DNA of 12,317 nt, taken from Candidatus Scatosoma pullistercoris (GTDB lineage: Bacteria; Bacillota; Clostridia; Christensenellales; Borkfalkiaceae). This document shows positions 1 through 6,203 of this stretch, piece after piece. The translations under genes were made by a program, and so were the position numbers. Under the pieces are notes generated by a model that made no database searches, was not told the DNA's origin, and worked only from the letters and a program-made list of their open reading frames with translations. Numbering within the stretch: the first letter of the stretch is position 1; every line of letters starts with the position of its first letter. The stretch is taken from assembly GCA_018714725.1 (NCBI GenBank), contig DVMZ01000125.1:1-12317 (forward strand). The letters are read 5' to 3'.

Positions 1-91
1 GCAAAAAAATCAAAAGAATTTCCCGCAAAATTGCCGAAAATTTCCCGAAAAGCTGTTTATTTCCGCAAAAAAGGGGTAGGGGCGGGCAAAA

Positions 92-109
92 CGGAGGAAT
101 ATTCTTCCG
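92..109. repeat. 18-base near-perfect palindrome
   Basis: The sequence CGGAGGAATATTCTTCCG is symmetric about its centre except for one position pair, which would form a G-U pair in RNA. It lies about 160 bases upstream of the -35 element of the ECF operon. It could be a regulator binding site or a chance product of the CGGAA-rich composition of this genome. The dyad is seen; any function is inference. Confidence 0.4.
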
Positions 110-223
110 GGAAGGACGTCTTTGGAGCGAAAAAGGGAATTGCGTTTTTGCCGGAATTCCGACGTGCCGCTCGGGGCGGCGGATGCCGCGAAGTGCGCGA
201 AACGGGCGGCGGGGAGACAAAAA

Positions 224-241
224 CCGGAAAATATTTTTCGG
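224..241. repeat. 18-base near-perfect palindrome close to the promoter
   Basis: CCGGAAAATATTTTTCGG is symmetric except for one position pair, and like the dyad at 92-109 has an ATAT centre flanked by CGGA/TCCG-like arms. It ends 26 bases before the -35 hexamer, a plausible place for an activator or repressor site. On the minus strand it is followed by five T residues and could resemble a weak terminator, but no minus-strand gene reads into it. Confidence 0.4.
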
Positions 242-267
242 AAACGGATAATTTCACCTCATTTTCA

Positions 268-296
268 TTGTAAAGGGAAAAGAAATTTGTTATAAT
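268..296 (+). promoter_or_regulatory. Sigma-A-type promoter of the ecfA operon
   Basis: The -35 hexamer TTGTAA (268-273) is followed after 17 bases by a perfect TATAAT (291-296). A TG one base before the -10 (288-289) makes it an extended -10 promoter. Transcription should begin near 303, giving a leader of roughly 60 bases before the ecfA start codon. No other promoter of this quality is visible before 6097, so it probably drives all five genes up to the terminator at 6036-6074. Confidence 0.75.
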
Positions 297-331
297 AATA
301 AGGTATATAACAAAAATCAAACGTTCCGCAG

Positions 332-341
332 CCCGATCGGG
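332..341. repeat. Perfect 10-base palindrome in the operon leader
   Basis: CCCGATCGGG lies about 30 bases after the predicted transcription start and 24 bases before the ecfA start codon. As RNA it could form only a three-pair stem with a four-base loop, so a DNA-binding role or chance is more likely than an RNA switch. Confidence 0.3.
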
Positions 342-365
342 TGAAAACAGGCAGCAGATAAAAGA

Positions 366-2225
366 ATGGAAGCCATCAGTTTCGAAAACGTACATTTTTC
401 ATATGACGAAGGCGAAAAAGACGCATTCGCGCTCAACGGCGTCAGCCTTTCCGTGCAGGAAGGGGAATTTGTCGCCGTTTTAGGACACAACGGAAGCGGG
501 AAATCCACGCTGGCGCGGCTGACGGACGGATTGCTGACTCCCTCTTCGGGCAGAATCACCGTCCTCGGAATGGATGCGGGAGATCCGAAAAAACTCTTTG
601 ACATCCGCAGGAACGTCGGCATTGTGTTTCAGAACCCCGACAACCAGACCGTGGCGTCCATTGTCGAGGACGATATCGCGTTCGGCCCCGAAAACATCGG
701 GGTGCCCCGTGCGGAGATCGGGGAGCGTATCGACGCCGCGCTGGCCGCCGTGGGGATGACGGCATACAGAAATGCGTCTCCCGCGCGGCTTTCGGGCGGA
801 CAGAAACAGCGCATCGCCATCGCGGGGGTGCTGGCGCTCCGCCCCAAGATCATGATTCTGGACGAAGCAACCGCCATGCTTGATCCGCGGGGCAGAAAAG
901 AGGTGATCGACGTAGTTCTCCGCCTCAACAAACAGGACAGGATCACCGTCGTGCTCATTACGCATTTTCCCGAAGAAGCGCTTCTCGCCGATCGCGCCGT
1001 CGTGATGAACCGCGGAGAGATCGTCATGCAGGGCATTCCTTCCGACATACTTTGCCGGGAAGAGGAACTGGAAACCTTTAATCTCGCTTTGCCGCGGCCG
1101 GTAGCCATCTGCCGGGCGCTGCGCAAAGGAGGGCTGCCGGTCCGGGACGCGCTGTCGCCGGAACAGCTGGCGGAAGAATTGTTCTCCGTGTTGCCGGAAA
1201 AAGAAGCGCCTTCCGAATCGCCGGACGGGGAAGAAAAATTTTCTTCGCGGGAATCCGGGCGGGACGACGGACCGAAGGAAGGAGACGGCGGGACGGGAAG
1301 CGTTCTCTGCCGCAATCTCACGCATACCTATAATCCGGGATCGCCGTTTGCCACACAGGCGCTCAACGGCGTGAACGCGGAAATCCGCGCGGGAGAATTT
1401 TTCGGAATCATCGGGCATACGGGAAGCGGGAAATCCACGTTTGTACAGCATCTGAACGCGCTGATCAAGGTCCCGACGGCCGAAAAGAAATACAAACCCA
1501 AAAAGCCGAAAAAGGGGACGGTTCTGCCTCCTCCCGTCGTGCTGAAAGCGGACGGATTCGATCTGACGGACAAAAAGACGGATTTTCGCAAGCTGAGAAG
1601 CAAAGTGGGCATGGTCTTTCAGTATCCGGAATATCAGTTGTTTGCGGAAACGGTGGCGGCGGATGTGGCGTTCGGGCTGAAAAATTTCAGCGACGGGATT
1701 TCCGAAGAGGAGATCAACCGCTCGGTGAAAGAGGCGCTGGAAACGGTAGGGCTCGATTATGAAGCGGTGAAAGACCGTTCTCCGTTCGAGCTTTCGGGCG
1801 GACAGAAACGGCGGGTGGCGATTGCCGGCGTCATCGTCACAAAACCGGAAATCCTCGTGCTGGACGAGCCGGCGGCGGGGTTGGATCCGCTCGGGAAACA
1901 GGAGATTATGCAACTTTTACACAAAATTCACAAAGAGTGGTGTAAAACGGTCATAATTGTGTCTCATGATATGGATGAAATCAGCGAAAACTGTACGCGG
2001 GCGGCGGTTTTTTCGGACGGGAAAGTCGTCCGGGAAGCGTCTCCCGCAGAGCTGTTTCTCGATTATGCAACGCTGTCCGGGCTGGGGTTGGATATTCCGT
2101 TTACGGCCAAAGTGACGGAGCTGCTCGAACAAAAAGGCGTGAAACTGCGCTGTGATTTCACTTCCGCGGATTTTGTGCGCAAAACGCTGGAATATGCGGG
2201 GCTGGGAGGACGGGAAGATGCGTGA
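366..2225 (+). CDS. ecfA: Fused energy-coupling factor transporter ATPase, EcfA1-EcfA2
   Basis: This protein supplies both ATPase subunits of an ECF vitamin/metal transporter in one 619-residue chain; they are usually separate proteins of about 280 residues. It would hydrolyse ATP at the inner face of the membrane and drive EcfT. Domain 1 (about 1-275) matches EcfA1: Walker A GHNGSGKST 40-48, Q-loop Q89, LSGGQ 142-146, Walker B ending DEAT (D166, E167), switch H200. Domain 2 (about 313-619) matches EcfA2: Walker A GHTGSGKST 350-358, Q419, LSGGQ 476-480, DEP (D500, E501), H534. All catalytic residues are intact in both. Residues about 277-312 form a Ser/Gly/acid-rich linker. Domain 2 has an extra Lys/Pro-rich stretch at about 371-392. 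ATG 366 is the only in-frame start after a stop at 342-344, but it has almost no Shine-Dalgarno sequence. Fused ECF ATPases such as YkoD are known in dedicated transporters; here the context is the shared module. Confidence 0.93.
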   Translation: MEAISFENVHFSYDEGEKDAFALNGVSLSVQEGEFVAVLGHNGSGKSTLARLTDGLLTPSSGRITVLGMDAGDPKKLFDIRRNVGIVFQNPDNQTVASIVEDDIAFGPENIGVPRAEIGERIDAALAAVGMTAYRNASPARLSGGQKQRIAIAGVLALRPKIMILDEATAMLDPRGRKEVIDVVLRLNKQDRITVVLITHFPEEALLADRAVVMNRGEIVMQGIPSDILCREEELETFNLALPRPVAICRALRKGGLPVRDALSPEQLAEELFSVLPEKEAPSESPDGEEKFSSRESGRDDGPKEGDGGTGSVLCRNLTHTYNPGSPFATQALNGVNAEIRAGEFFGIIGHTGSGKSTFVQHLNALIKVPTAEKKYKPKKPKKGTVLPPPVVLKADGFDLTDKKTDFRKLRSKVGMVFQYPEYQLFAETVAADVAFGLKNFSDGISEEEINRSVKEALETVGLDYEAVKDRSPFELSGGQKRRVAIAGVIVTKPEILVLDEPAAGLDPLGKQEIMQLLHKIHKEWCKTVIIVSHDMDEISENCTRAAVFSDGKVVREASPAELFLDYATLSGLGLDIPFTAKVTELLEQKGVKLRCDFTSADFVRKTLEYAGLGGREDA

Positions 2226-3030
2226 TGTGACCTTCGGACAGTACTATCCCGCGGAATCGCCCGTGCACAGATGCGATCCCCGCACCAAAATCCTGTTCTT
2301 CATCGTATATATCGCGGCGATTTTCACGGCGAAAAATTTTTACGGGCTCGGCGCCTGCGCTTTTGTCTTTCTGCTGGTTGCGGCGCTTTCCCGCGTTCCG
2401 TTCGGCAGTCTGTTGCGCTCGGTGCGAGCAATCGTGTTTCTGCTCGTGTTCACTGCGGTGCTCAATCTGTTCTTCTACTCTGGCGAAACGGTCTGGTGGC
2501 AATGGAAATTTATCAAAATCACCCGCGAGGGGACGATTTATACCGTTTTCCTCGCCGTCCGGCTGTTTCTGCTGGTGGCCGGTTCTGCCATCCTGACGCT
2601 GACGACGACGCCCGTATCCCTTACGGACGGCATTGAAAGTCTGCTGTATCCTCTGAAACTCATCCGCTTTCCCGTGCACGAGCTCGCGCTCATCATGTCC
2701 ATCGCCCTGCGTTTTATTCCCATTCTGACGGACGAGACGGGCCGGATCATGAACGCGCAGAAAGCGCGCGGCGCGGATTTTGAAACGGGCGGGCTCGTCA
2801 GGCGGGTGAAAGCGGTGATCCCCGTGCTTATTCCTCTCCTGGTCAGCGCGTTCCGCCGCGCGGACGAACTGGGGGACGCGATGGACGCCCGGTGCTATTC
2901 GGGGAGCAAAGTGCGGACCAAGTATAAAAAACTGCGTTTTGCCGGCCGGGATTTTATTGCGTTTTTGCTGGGCGCCGCATTGCTGGCGGGGGTGATTCTC
3001 TTCCGCGTGTATTTTGCCAATCTGCTTTGA
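2218..3030 (+). CDS. ecfT: ECF transporter transmembrane coupling protein EcfT
   Basis: EcfT is the membrane scaffold that joins the ATPases to interchangeable substrate-binding S components. The 270-residue product has hydrophobic segments around 25-60, 68-88, 107-130, 155-172, 198-212 and 245-268. It carries the two coupling-helix motifs expected in the family: AQKARGADF (ARG at 183-185) and AMDARCY (ARC at 224-226, the second with Cys in place of the usual Gly). I chose ATG 2218 over the upstream ATG 2152 because GGGAGGA (2204-2210) lies seven bases before it and the family begins near here. The gene overlaps the end of ecfA by eight bases, implying translational coupling. No S component or riboswitch is nearby, consistent with a shared group II module. 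Confidence 0.93.
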   Translation: MRDVTFGQYYPAESPVHRCDPRTKILFFIVYIAAIFTAKNFYGLGACAFVFLLVAALSRVPFGSLLRSVRAIVFLLVFTAVLNLFFYSGETVWWQWKFIKITREGTIYTVFLAVRLFLLVAGSAILTLTTTPVSLTDGIESLLYPLKLIRFPVHELALIMSIALRFIPILTDETGRIMNAQKARGADFETGGLVRRVKAVIPVLIPLLVSAFRRADELGDAMDARCYSGSKVRTKYKKLRFAGRDFIAFLLGAALLAGVILFRVYFANLL

Positions 3031-3040
3031 GGAGGGAGAT

Positions 3041-3802
3041 ATGCGATATCTTCTTATCATCGCTTATGACGGCACCGGCTTTTCGGGGTGGCAGAGACAG
3101 AAGAACGCGCTGTCCGTACAGGAAGTGCTGGAAAAGGCTTTGGAAGAGGGGCTGGGGAAGCCCTGCCGGGTCACCGCCAGCGGGCGTACCGACGCGGGCG
3201 TACACGCCGCGGCGCAACCCTGCCATTTTGATGCGGAAGGACTGACGGTTCCGCCCGAAAAACTTCCCGATCTTCTGAATCCGTTGCTTCCGCCGGCGGT
3301 GCGGGTACTTTCCGGAAGGGCGGTCCGGGCGGATTTCGATTGCAGCCGCGCGGCCAAGCGTAAGACTTACCGCTATTCGCTGTATGTCTCCGAGCGGGAA
3401 ATGCCGCTAAAAGAGCGTTATGCCGTCCGGATCGAACGGGCCCCGTCGCCGGAGCGGCTCGCCGAATGGGCGCCGAAACTGGCCGGGACGCACGATTACA
3501 AGGCGTTCTGCGCTTCCGGTTCCTCGGCAAAGACGACGGTGCGCACGGTGTATTCCGTGCGGGTGGAAGAGGGGGAGTCTCTGGGAAGCCGGGATATTTT
3601 CATCTATGTGACCGGCAACGGATTTTTATATAATATGGTGCGTACGATGACGGGCGAGCTGCTGGAACTCGCCGGGGGCAGGCGCAGCGCAGAAAGCCTT
3701 TCTGAGGCTTTTGAAACGGGGCGCAGGGATTTGCTGGGAAAGACGATGCCTGCCAAAGGGTTGATGTTGATCAATGTCGAATACGGGGAGGAGATGTTGT
3801 GA
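3041..3802 (+). CDS. truA: tRNA pseudouridine(38-40) synthase TruA
   Basis: TruA converts uridines 38-40 of the tRNA anticodon stem-loop to pseudouridine. The 253-residue product is of normal length. The catalytic aspartate is D51 within SGRTDAGVHA (48-57), the conserved tyrosine is in KRKTYRYSLY (around Y110), and the C-terminal half holds the GNGFLYNMVRTMTG segment (192-205) with its conserved arginine. ATG 3041 is chosen because GGAGG (3031-3035) lies directly upstream and the family starts with a strand such as MRYLLIIAYDGT; an upstream in-frame start at 3014 lies inside ecfT. The gene follows ecfT by 10 bases, the order ecfA-ecfT-truA being common in Bacillota. It probably shares the operon for historical rather than functional reasons. 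Confidence 0.96.
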   Translation: MRYLLIIAYDGTGFSGWQRQKNALSVQEVLEKALEEGLGKPCRVTASGRTDAGVHAAAQPCHFDAEGLTVPPEKLPDLLNPLLPPAVRVLSGRAVRADFDCSRAAKRKTYRYSLYVSEREMPLKERYAVRIERAPSPERLAEWAPKLAGTHDYKAFCASGSSAKTTVRTVYSVRVEEGESLGSRDIFIYVTGNGFLYNMVRTMTGELLELAGGRRSAESLSEAFETGRRDLLGKTMPAKGLMLINVEYGEEML

Positions 3803-4917
3803 TGTACGAGAGAAAATATTATAACCCTAACAGTTTCAACGCGCTGCATGCCTCTTTGGCTTATCTTGCCTATTGGGGACTGTGGCTGTTCATATCCTTG
3901 ATATTGGCTGTTGCGCTGCGTTCGTCCGGGTCAGTGGATATCGGCTTGTTCAGTTGTCTCAGTACGATATTGCTTTCGGCGGGATTGTTTTTGGTGACGA
4001 TGATTTTTTCCCTGTCGGCGCGCGTGCATCCGTTGAACGGGGGAGGTTTTCTCGTTCGCAAAGGGTGCGGAACGGAAATTCTGATGACGTTCGTACTGGT
4101 ATTCGGGCTTGCGTCGCTGCTGATGCCGCTGTCCGAGTCGTTTGCGATTGCAGGAGAATTTATCAGCGAGGCTGTTTCGCCCATTCAGCCGGGCAACGGC
4201 GGAATCGAGATTACGGAAGACGGGGTGGGCTGGATGTTGCTCTACATCTTTATTTTTGTTCCGATTCTGCCTGCGATTTTTGAGGAACTTCTGTTCCGCG
4301 GCGTTATTCTGCGCGGTTTTCTGCAATACGGAAAAGTGCCTGCCGTCGTGCTTTCGTCGCTCATGTTTGCCCTGGCGCACGGCTCTTATCAGCAGTTTAT
4401 CTATCAGTTCCTGCTTGCGCTTATCATTGGATTTCTTGTCGTGGAGACGAGGAACCTGCTGGTTGGAATGGTGGCGCATTTTGCGATCAATTTCTTTGCC
4501 GGCTGGGGAATGATCCCCACCGCGCTGGCGATGTCCTGGGACGGCGACGGATTTCCGGTGTATACGGCGATCGTTTCGCTGATGCAGTTTCTGATCGGCG
4601 CGGTTTGCGTGGTCGCCGCCGTCGTGTACTTCGGAAAGCGGTTGCTGCATATGCAGAAAAATCCCGAACGTTCGCGCGGGGACGTCCGTGCGGCATTCGT
4701 CGTCAGCGATATGGTGTCCGGATCGTTGCTGGAAGAACGGCCCTGGTACGATTGCGGAGCGCTGACTCCGAAAGGGGCGGAACGCCGTCAGTTTCTTTTG
4801 CGGGATTCTGTCCGGGGCCGCCTGAACGGAAAATCGGGAAATGTCGCTTCTTTTATTCTGATCGGCGTGGGGCTTTTGATCGCGGTCGCTGTCTTTGTCT
4901 TTTCATTCATTGCCTGA
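3802..4917 (+). CDS. CPBP-family intramembrane metalloprotease
   Basis: The 371-residue polytopic membrane protein belongs to the CPBP (CAAX protease and bacteriocin-processing, Abi) family. Its motifs are the EExxxR box (E161, E162, R166 in FEELLFRG), a histidine in FALAHG (H193), and HFAIN (H226, N230), which together should form the metal and active site in the membrane. The core is about 140-275. Two to three hydrophobic segments precede it, and after it a hydrophilic loop of about 70 residues (278-347) leads to a last membrane helix (348-370); I do not recognise that loop. ATG 3802 shares one base with the truA stop; a GTG at 3799 is also possible. GGGGAGGAG (3785-3793) can serve either. 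Substrate is unknown. CPBP members process prenylated or secreted peptides or give bacteriocin immunity, and no peptide gene is visible beside it. Confidence 0.9.
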   Translation: MYERKYYNPNSFNALHASLAYLAYWGLWLFISLILAVALRSSGSVDIGLFSCLSTILLSAGLFLVTMIFSLSARVHPLNGGGFLVRKGCGTEILMTFVLVFGLASLLMPLSESFAIAGEFISEAVSPIQPGNGGIEITEDGVGWMLLYIFIFVPILPAIFEELLFRGVILRGFLQYGKVPAVVLSSLMFALAHGSYQQFIYQFLLALIIGFLVVETRNLLVGMVAHFAINFFAGWGMIPTALAMSWDGDGFPVYTAIVSLMQFLIGAVCVVAAVVYFGKRLLHMQKNPERSRGDVRAAFVVSDMVSGSLLEERPWYDCGALTPKGAERRQFLLRDSVRGRLNGKSGNVASFILIGVGLLIAVAVFVFSFIA

Positions 4918-4994
4918 TTTGTCCGTAAACCGGGCTTGTCCGGGGCAAAGAGAGAAGTGTATTGTCGGGCGCCGGAAGGGCGTCGGGAGTGAAT

Positions 4995-5957
4995 ATGGAA
5001 TTATATTCAGTTTATCGGGTAGTTTTTACGTTCGGTCTGATTTCCTCGGACGGCTATGTTTCCGCGCGCCTGTTTGTTGTGACGGCGGCGGTAGCCGGGG
5101 CAATCTGGCTGGCGTTGTTCATTCTCCAGGGCGTGGGATTGTACAAAATGGCTAAAAATGTCGGGCTCAGGCATAAGTGGCTGGCGTTCGTGCCGTTTGC
5201 CGATCTGGTGTTTATGGGAAAACTCGCGGGGACCTGCGATATATTCGGCCGGAAAATGAAACGCCCGGGATTGTATACGATGCTGGCGTCGGTCGGCGTT
5301 TCCGTTTTCTGCATTGCGGCCGCCGTCGCCGAGGCGTTGCTCTTCACGAAATACGCCGGTTTTATCGTGGAAAACGAGCAGGGCTATCAATGGGTCAATC
5401 TGTCCGGCTTCGGACTGTATGTCTATAATTTTTATCGTCTCAGTGACTTTTTCATCGGGATTTTTGAACTCGTTTATATCATATTGTTGCTCATTCTGCT
5501 GATGGGCCTGTATAAGAGATATTACGCAAAAGGATACCTTCTCCTTTCCTGGCTCGGTTTGTTCCTGCCCGTCAGCCGGTATATTGTCGTTTTTGTCCTG
5601 CGCAAAAACAAAAGCCGCCCGTATGAGGAATATCTCCGGCAAAGGCGGGAGGAGTTTCTCCGCCGTCAGAACCGGAATCCGTACGGCCCCTATGGTCCGT
5701 ACGGTCCTTACGGCCCGTATGGCGGACAGAACGGCCCGTATGGCGGGCAGAACGGGCCTTATAATAATCCCGGAAATCCTTACGGCGGGCAGAACGGATA
5801 TGGGCAAAGGCCGCAGTCCGGTCAGAATCCGGCGGACGATCCGTTTTCGGAATTTGCGCCCGGCGCTTCGTCCGGCTCCGCGGCCGGGTCAGACGGGGAT
5901 ACTTCAAAGGATGACAATCGGTCGGAAGAAAGCGGAAGCGACGATTTGTTCAACTGA
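4995..5957 (+). CDS. Multi-spanning membrane protein with PYG-repeat tail
   Basis: I do not recognise a named family. The 320-residue product has about five hydrophobic segments (about 24-48, 62-78, 94-117, 152-172, 181-202), a short basic stretch (RKNKSRPY, 203-210), a charged helix (211-226), and a disordered tail. The segment KWLAFVPFADLVFMGKLAG (61-79) resembles a pattern I recall from small Clostridia membrane proteins of unknown role. The tail begins with five PYG triplets (229-243), continues as GGQNGPY-type repeats to about 270, and ends in an acidic Ser/Asp-rich stretch. I chose ATG 4995 because GGGAG lies five bases upstream; a TTG at 4962 would add 11 residues. The gene follows the CPBP gene after 77 bases with no terminator between, so it likely belongs to the same transcript. 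The tail is probably cytoplasmic or surface-exposed depending on topology, which I cannot settle. Confidence 0.85.
   Translation: MELYSVYRVVFTFGLISSDGYVSARLFVVTAAVAGAIWLALFILQGVGLYKMAKNVGLRHKWLAFVPFADLVFMGKLAGTCDIFGRKMKRPGLYTMLASVGVSVFCIAAAVAEALLFTKYAGFIVENEQGYQWVNLSGFGLYVYNFYRLSDFFIGIFELVYIILLLILLMGLYKRYYAKGYLLLSWLGLFLPVSRYIVVFVLRKNKSRPYEEYLRQRREEFLRRQNRNPYGPYGPYGPYGPYGGQNGPYGGQNGPYNNPGNPYGGQNGYGQRPQSGQNPADDPFSEFAPGASSGSAAGSDGDTSKDDNRSEESGSDDLFN
5679..5804 (+). repeat. Coding repeat: PYG and GGQNGPY units
   Basis: Five 9-base units encoding Pro-Tyr-Gly run from 5679 to 5723, followed by units encoding GGQN plus GPY and a decayed copy up to about 5804. Third positions vary freely between units (CCG/CCC/CCT, TAC/TAT, GGC/GGT), so the protein repeat is preserved while the DNA repeat is not. 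This points to selection on the peptide rather than very recent slippage. Confidence 0.85.
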
Positions 5958-5998
5958 AAAGTCGGCTGAAAAATTTAACGGAATCGTTCAACTGAATT

Positions 5999-6029
5999 TC
6001 CGGGAAATCCCGGACGGGGAAATGTCCCG
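5999..6029 (+). other. Two adjacent small hairpins after the membrane protein gene
   Basis: TCCGGGAAATCCCGGA (5999-6014) folds as a six-pair stem with an AAAT loop. Immediately after it CGGGG (6015-6019) pairs with TCCCG (6025-6029), including one G-U pair, around AAATG. Neither is followed by a T run in the + direction. They sit just before the intrinsic terminator and may stabilise the 3' end of the message. Confidence 0.5.
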
Positions 6030-6035
6030 AAAAAA

Positions 6036-6074
6036 GGCGGAAATAAGTGAAAGTTATAATTTCCGTCTTTTTTT
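6036..6074 (+). terminator. Intrinsic terminator of the ecfA operon
   Basis: GGCGGAAAT (6036-6044) pairs fully with ATTTCCGTC (6059-6067), with one G-U pair, across a 14-base loop, and is followed by seven T residues (6068-6074). A run of A before the left arm can extend pairing into the T run. Placed 79 bases after the stop of the last gene and before the next promoter, it is well positioned to end the operon. Confidence 0.75.
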
Positions 6075-6096
6075 ATGCAAAAAAGGGTCCAAACGG

Positions 6097-6125
6097 TTTA
6101 CAGTATGGCAATAGTGTGATATAAT
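6097..6125 (+). promoter_or_regulatory. Near-consensus promoter for mnmE
   Basis: TTTACA (6097-6102) and TATAAT (6120-6125) are separated by exactly 17 bases, with TG at 6117-6118 giving an extended -10. Transcription should start near 6132, leaving a leader of about 70 bases. Just at the predicted start lies a direct repeat GATTATA (6132-6138 and 6145-6151) and a short inverted repeat CTGA/TCAG (6130-6133, 6142-6145), which could be an operator but may be chance. Confidence 0.8.
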
Positions 6126-6203
6126 AAGGCTGATTATAAATTCAGATTATAGCAGGTTGCGGCGGAGAGCGGGGTGCGGAGCGGCCGTGCAGGAGGCGGA
6201 AAG

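Larger units (their letters stand above)
1..365. other. Non-coding region upstream of the ECF operon
   Basis: I see no credible gene in this stretch. The one open frame of some size, a TTG-started 80-codon frame at 31-273, encodes a Gly/Lys/Arg-rich low-complexity product and I do not accept it. The region does hold four sequences with dyad symmetry (92-109, 152-161, 224-241, 332-341), a loose direct repeat of AATTTCCCG-type sequence (about 17-30 and 38-51), and the operon promoter at 268-296. The ends of the upstream gene are not in the window. In many Bacillota the gene before ecfA1 is rplQ, but nothing here shows that. Confidence 0.6.

Noticed and set aside
224..241. Terminator on the minus strand
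   Set aside because: The palindrome followed by five T on the minus strand looks like one, but the stem is mostly A-T and no minus-strand gene would need it.
31..273. Possible 80-residue protein upstream of the operon
   Set aside because: It starts with TTG, has no ribosome binding site worth the name, is low in complexity and its stop overlaps the promoter region. The 57-395 minus-strand frame over the same area is equally unsupported.
303..365. Riboswitch in the operon leader
   Set aside because: The leader is only about 60 bases, too short for known vitamin or cobalamin riboswitches, and shows no conserved core or terminator stem.
480..1913. Long open frame of 477 codons on the minus strand opposite the fused ecfA gene
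   Set aside because: It is antisense to a gene with clear conserved motifs, its product is rich in Arg, His, Gln and Phe with no domain, and there is no supporting ribosome site. Such frames arise from GC-rich codon bias.
2158..3060. Open frame of 300 codons on the minus strand opposite ecfT
   Set aside because: The product is charged and repetitive (Arg, Gln, Glu, His), the mirror image of a hydrophobic membrane protein; ecfT on the other strand is certain.
5584..6114. Open frame of 176 codons overlapping the end of the membrane protein gene
   Set aside because: It reads the PYG repeat in another frame, has Arg/Thr/Met-rich repetitive sequence, and runs over the hairpins and terminator and into the mnmE promoter.
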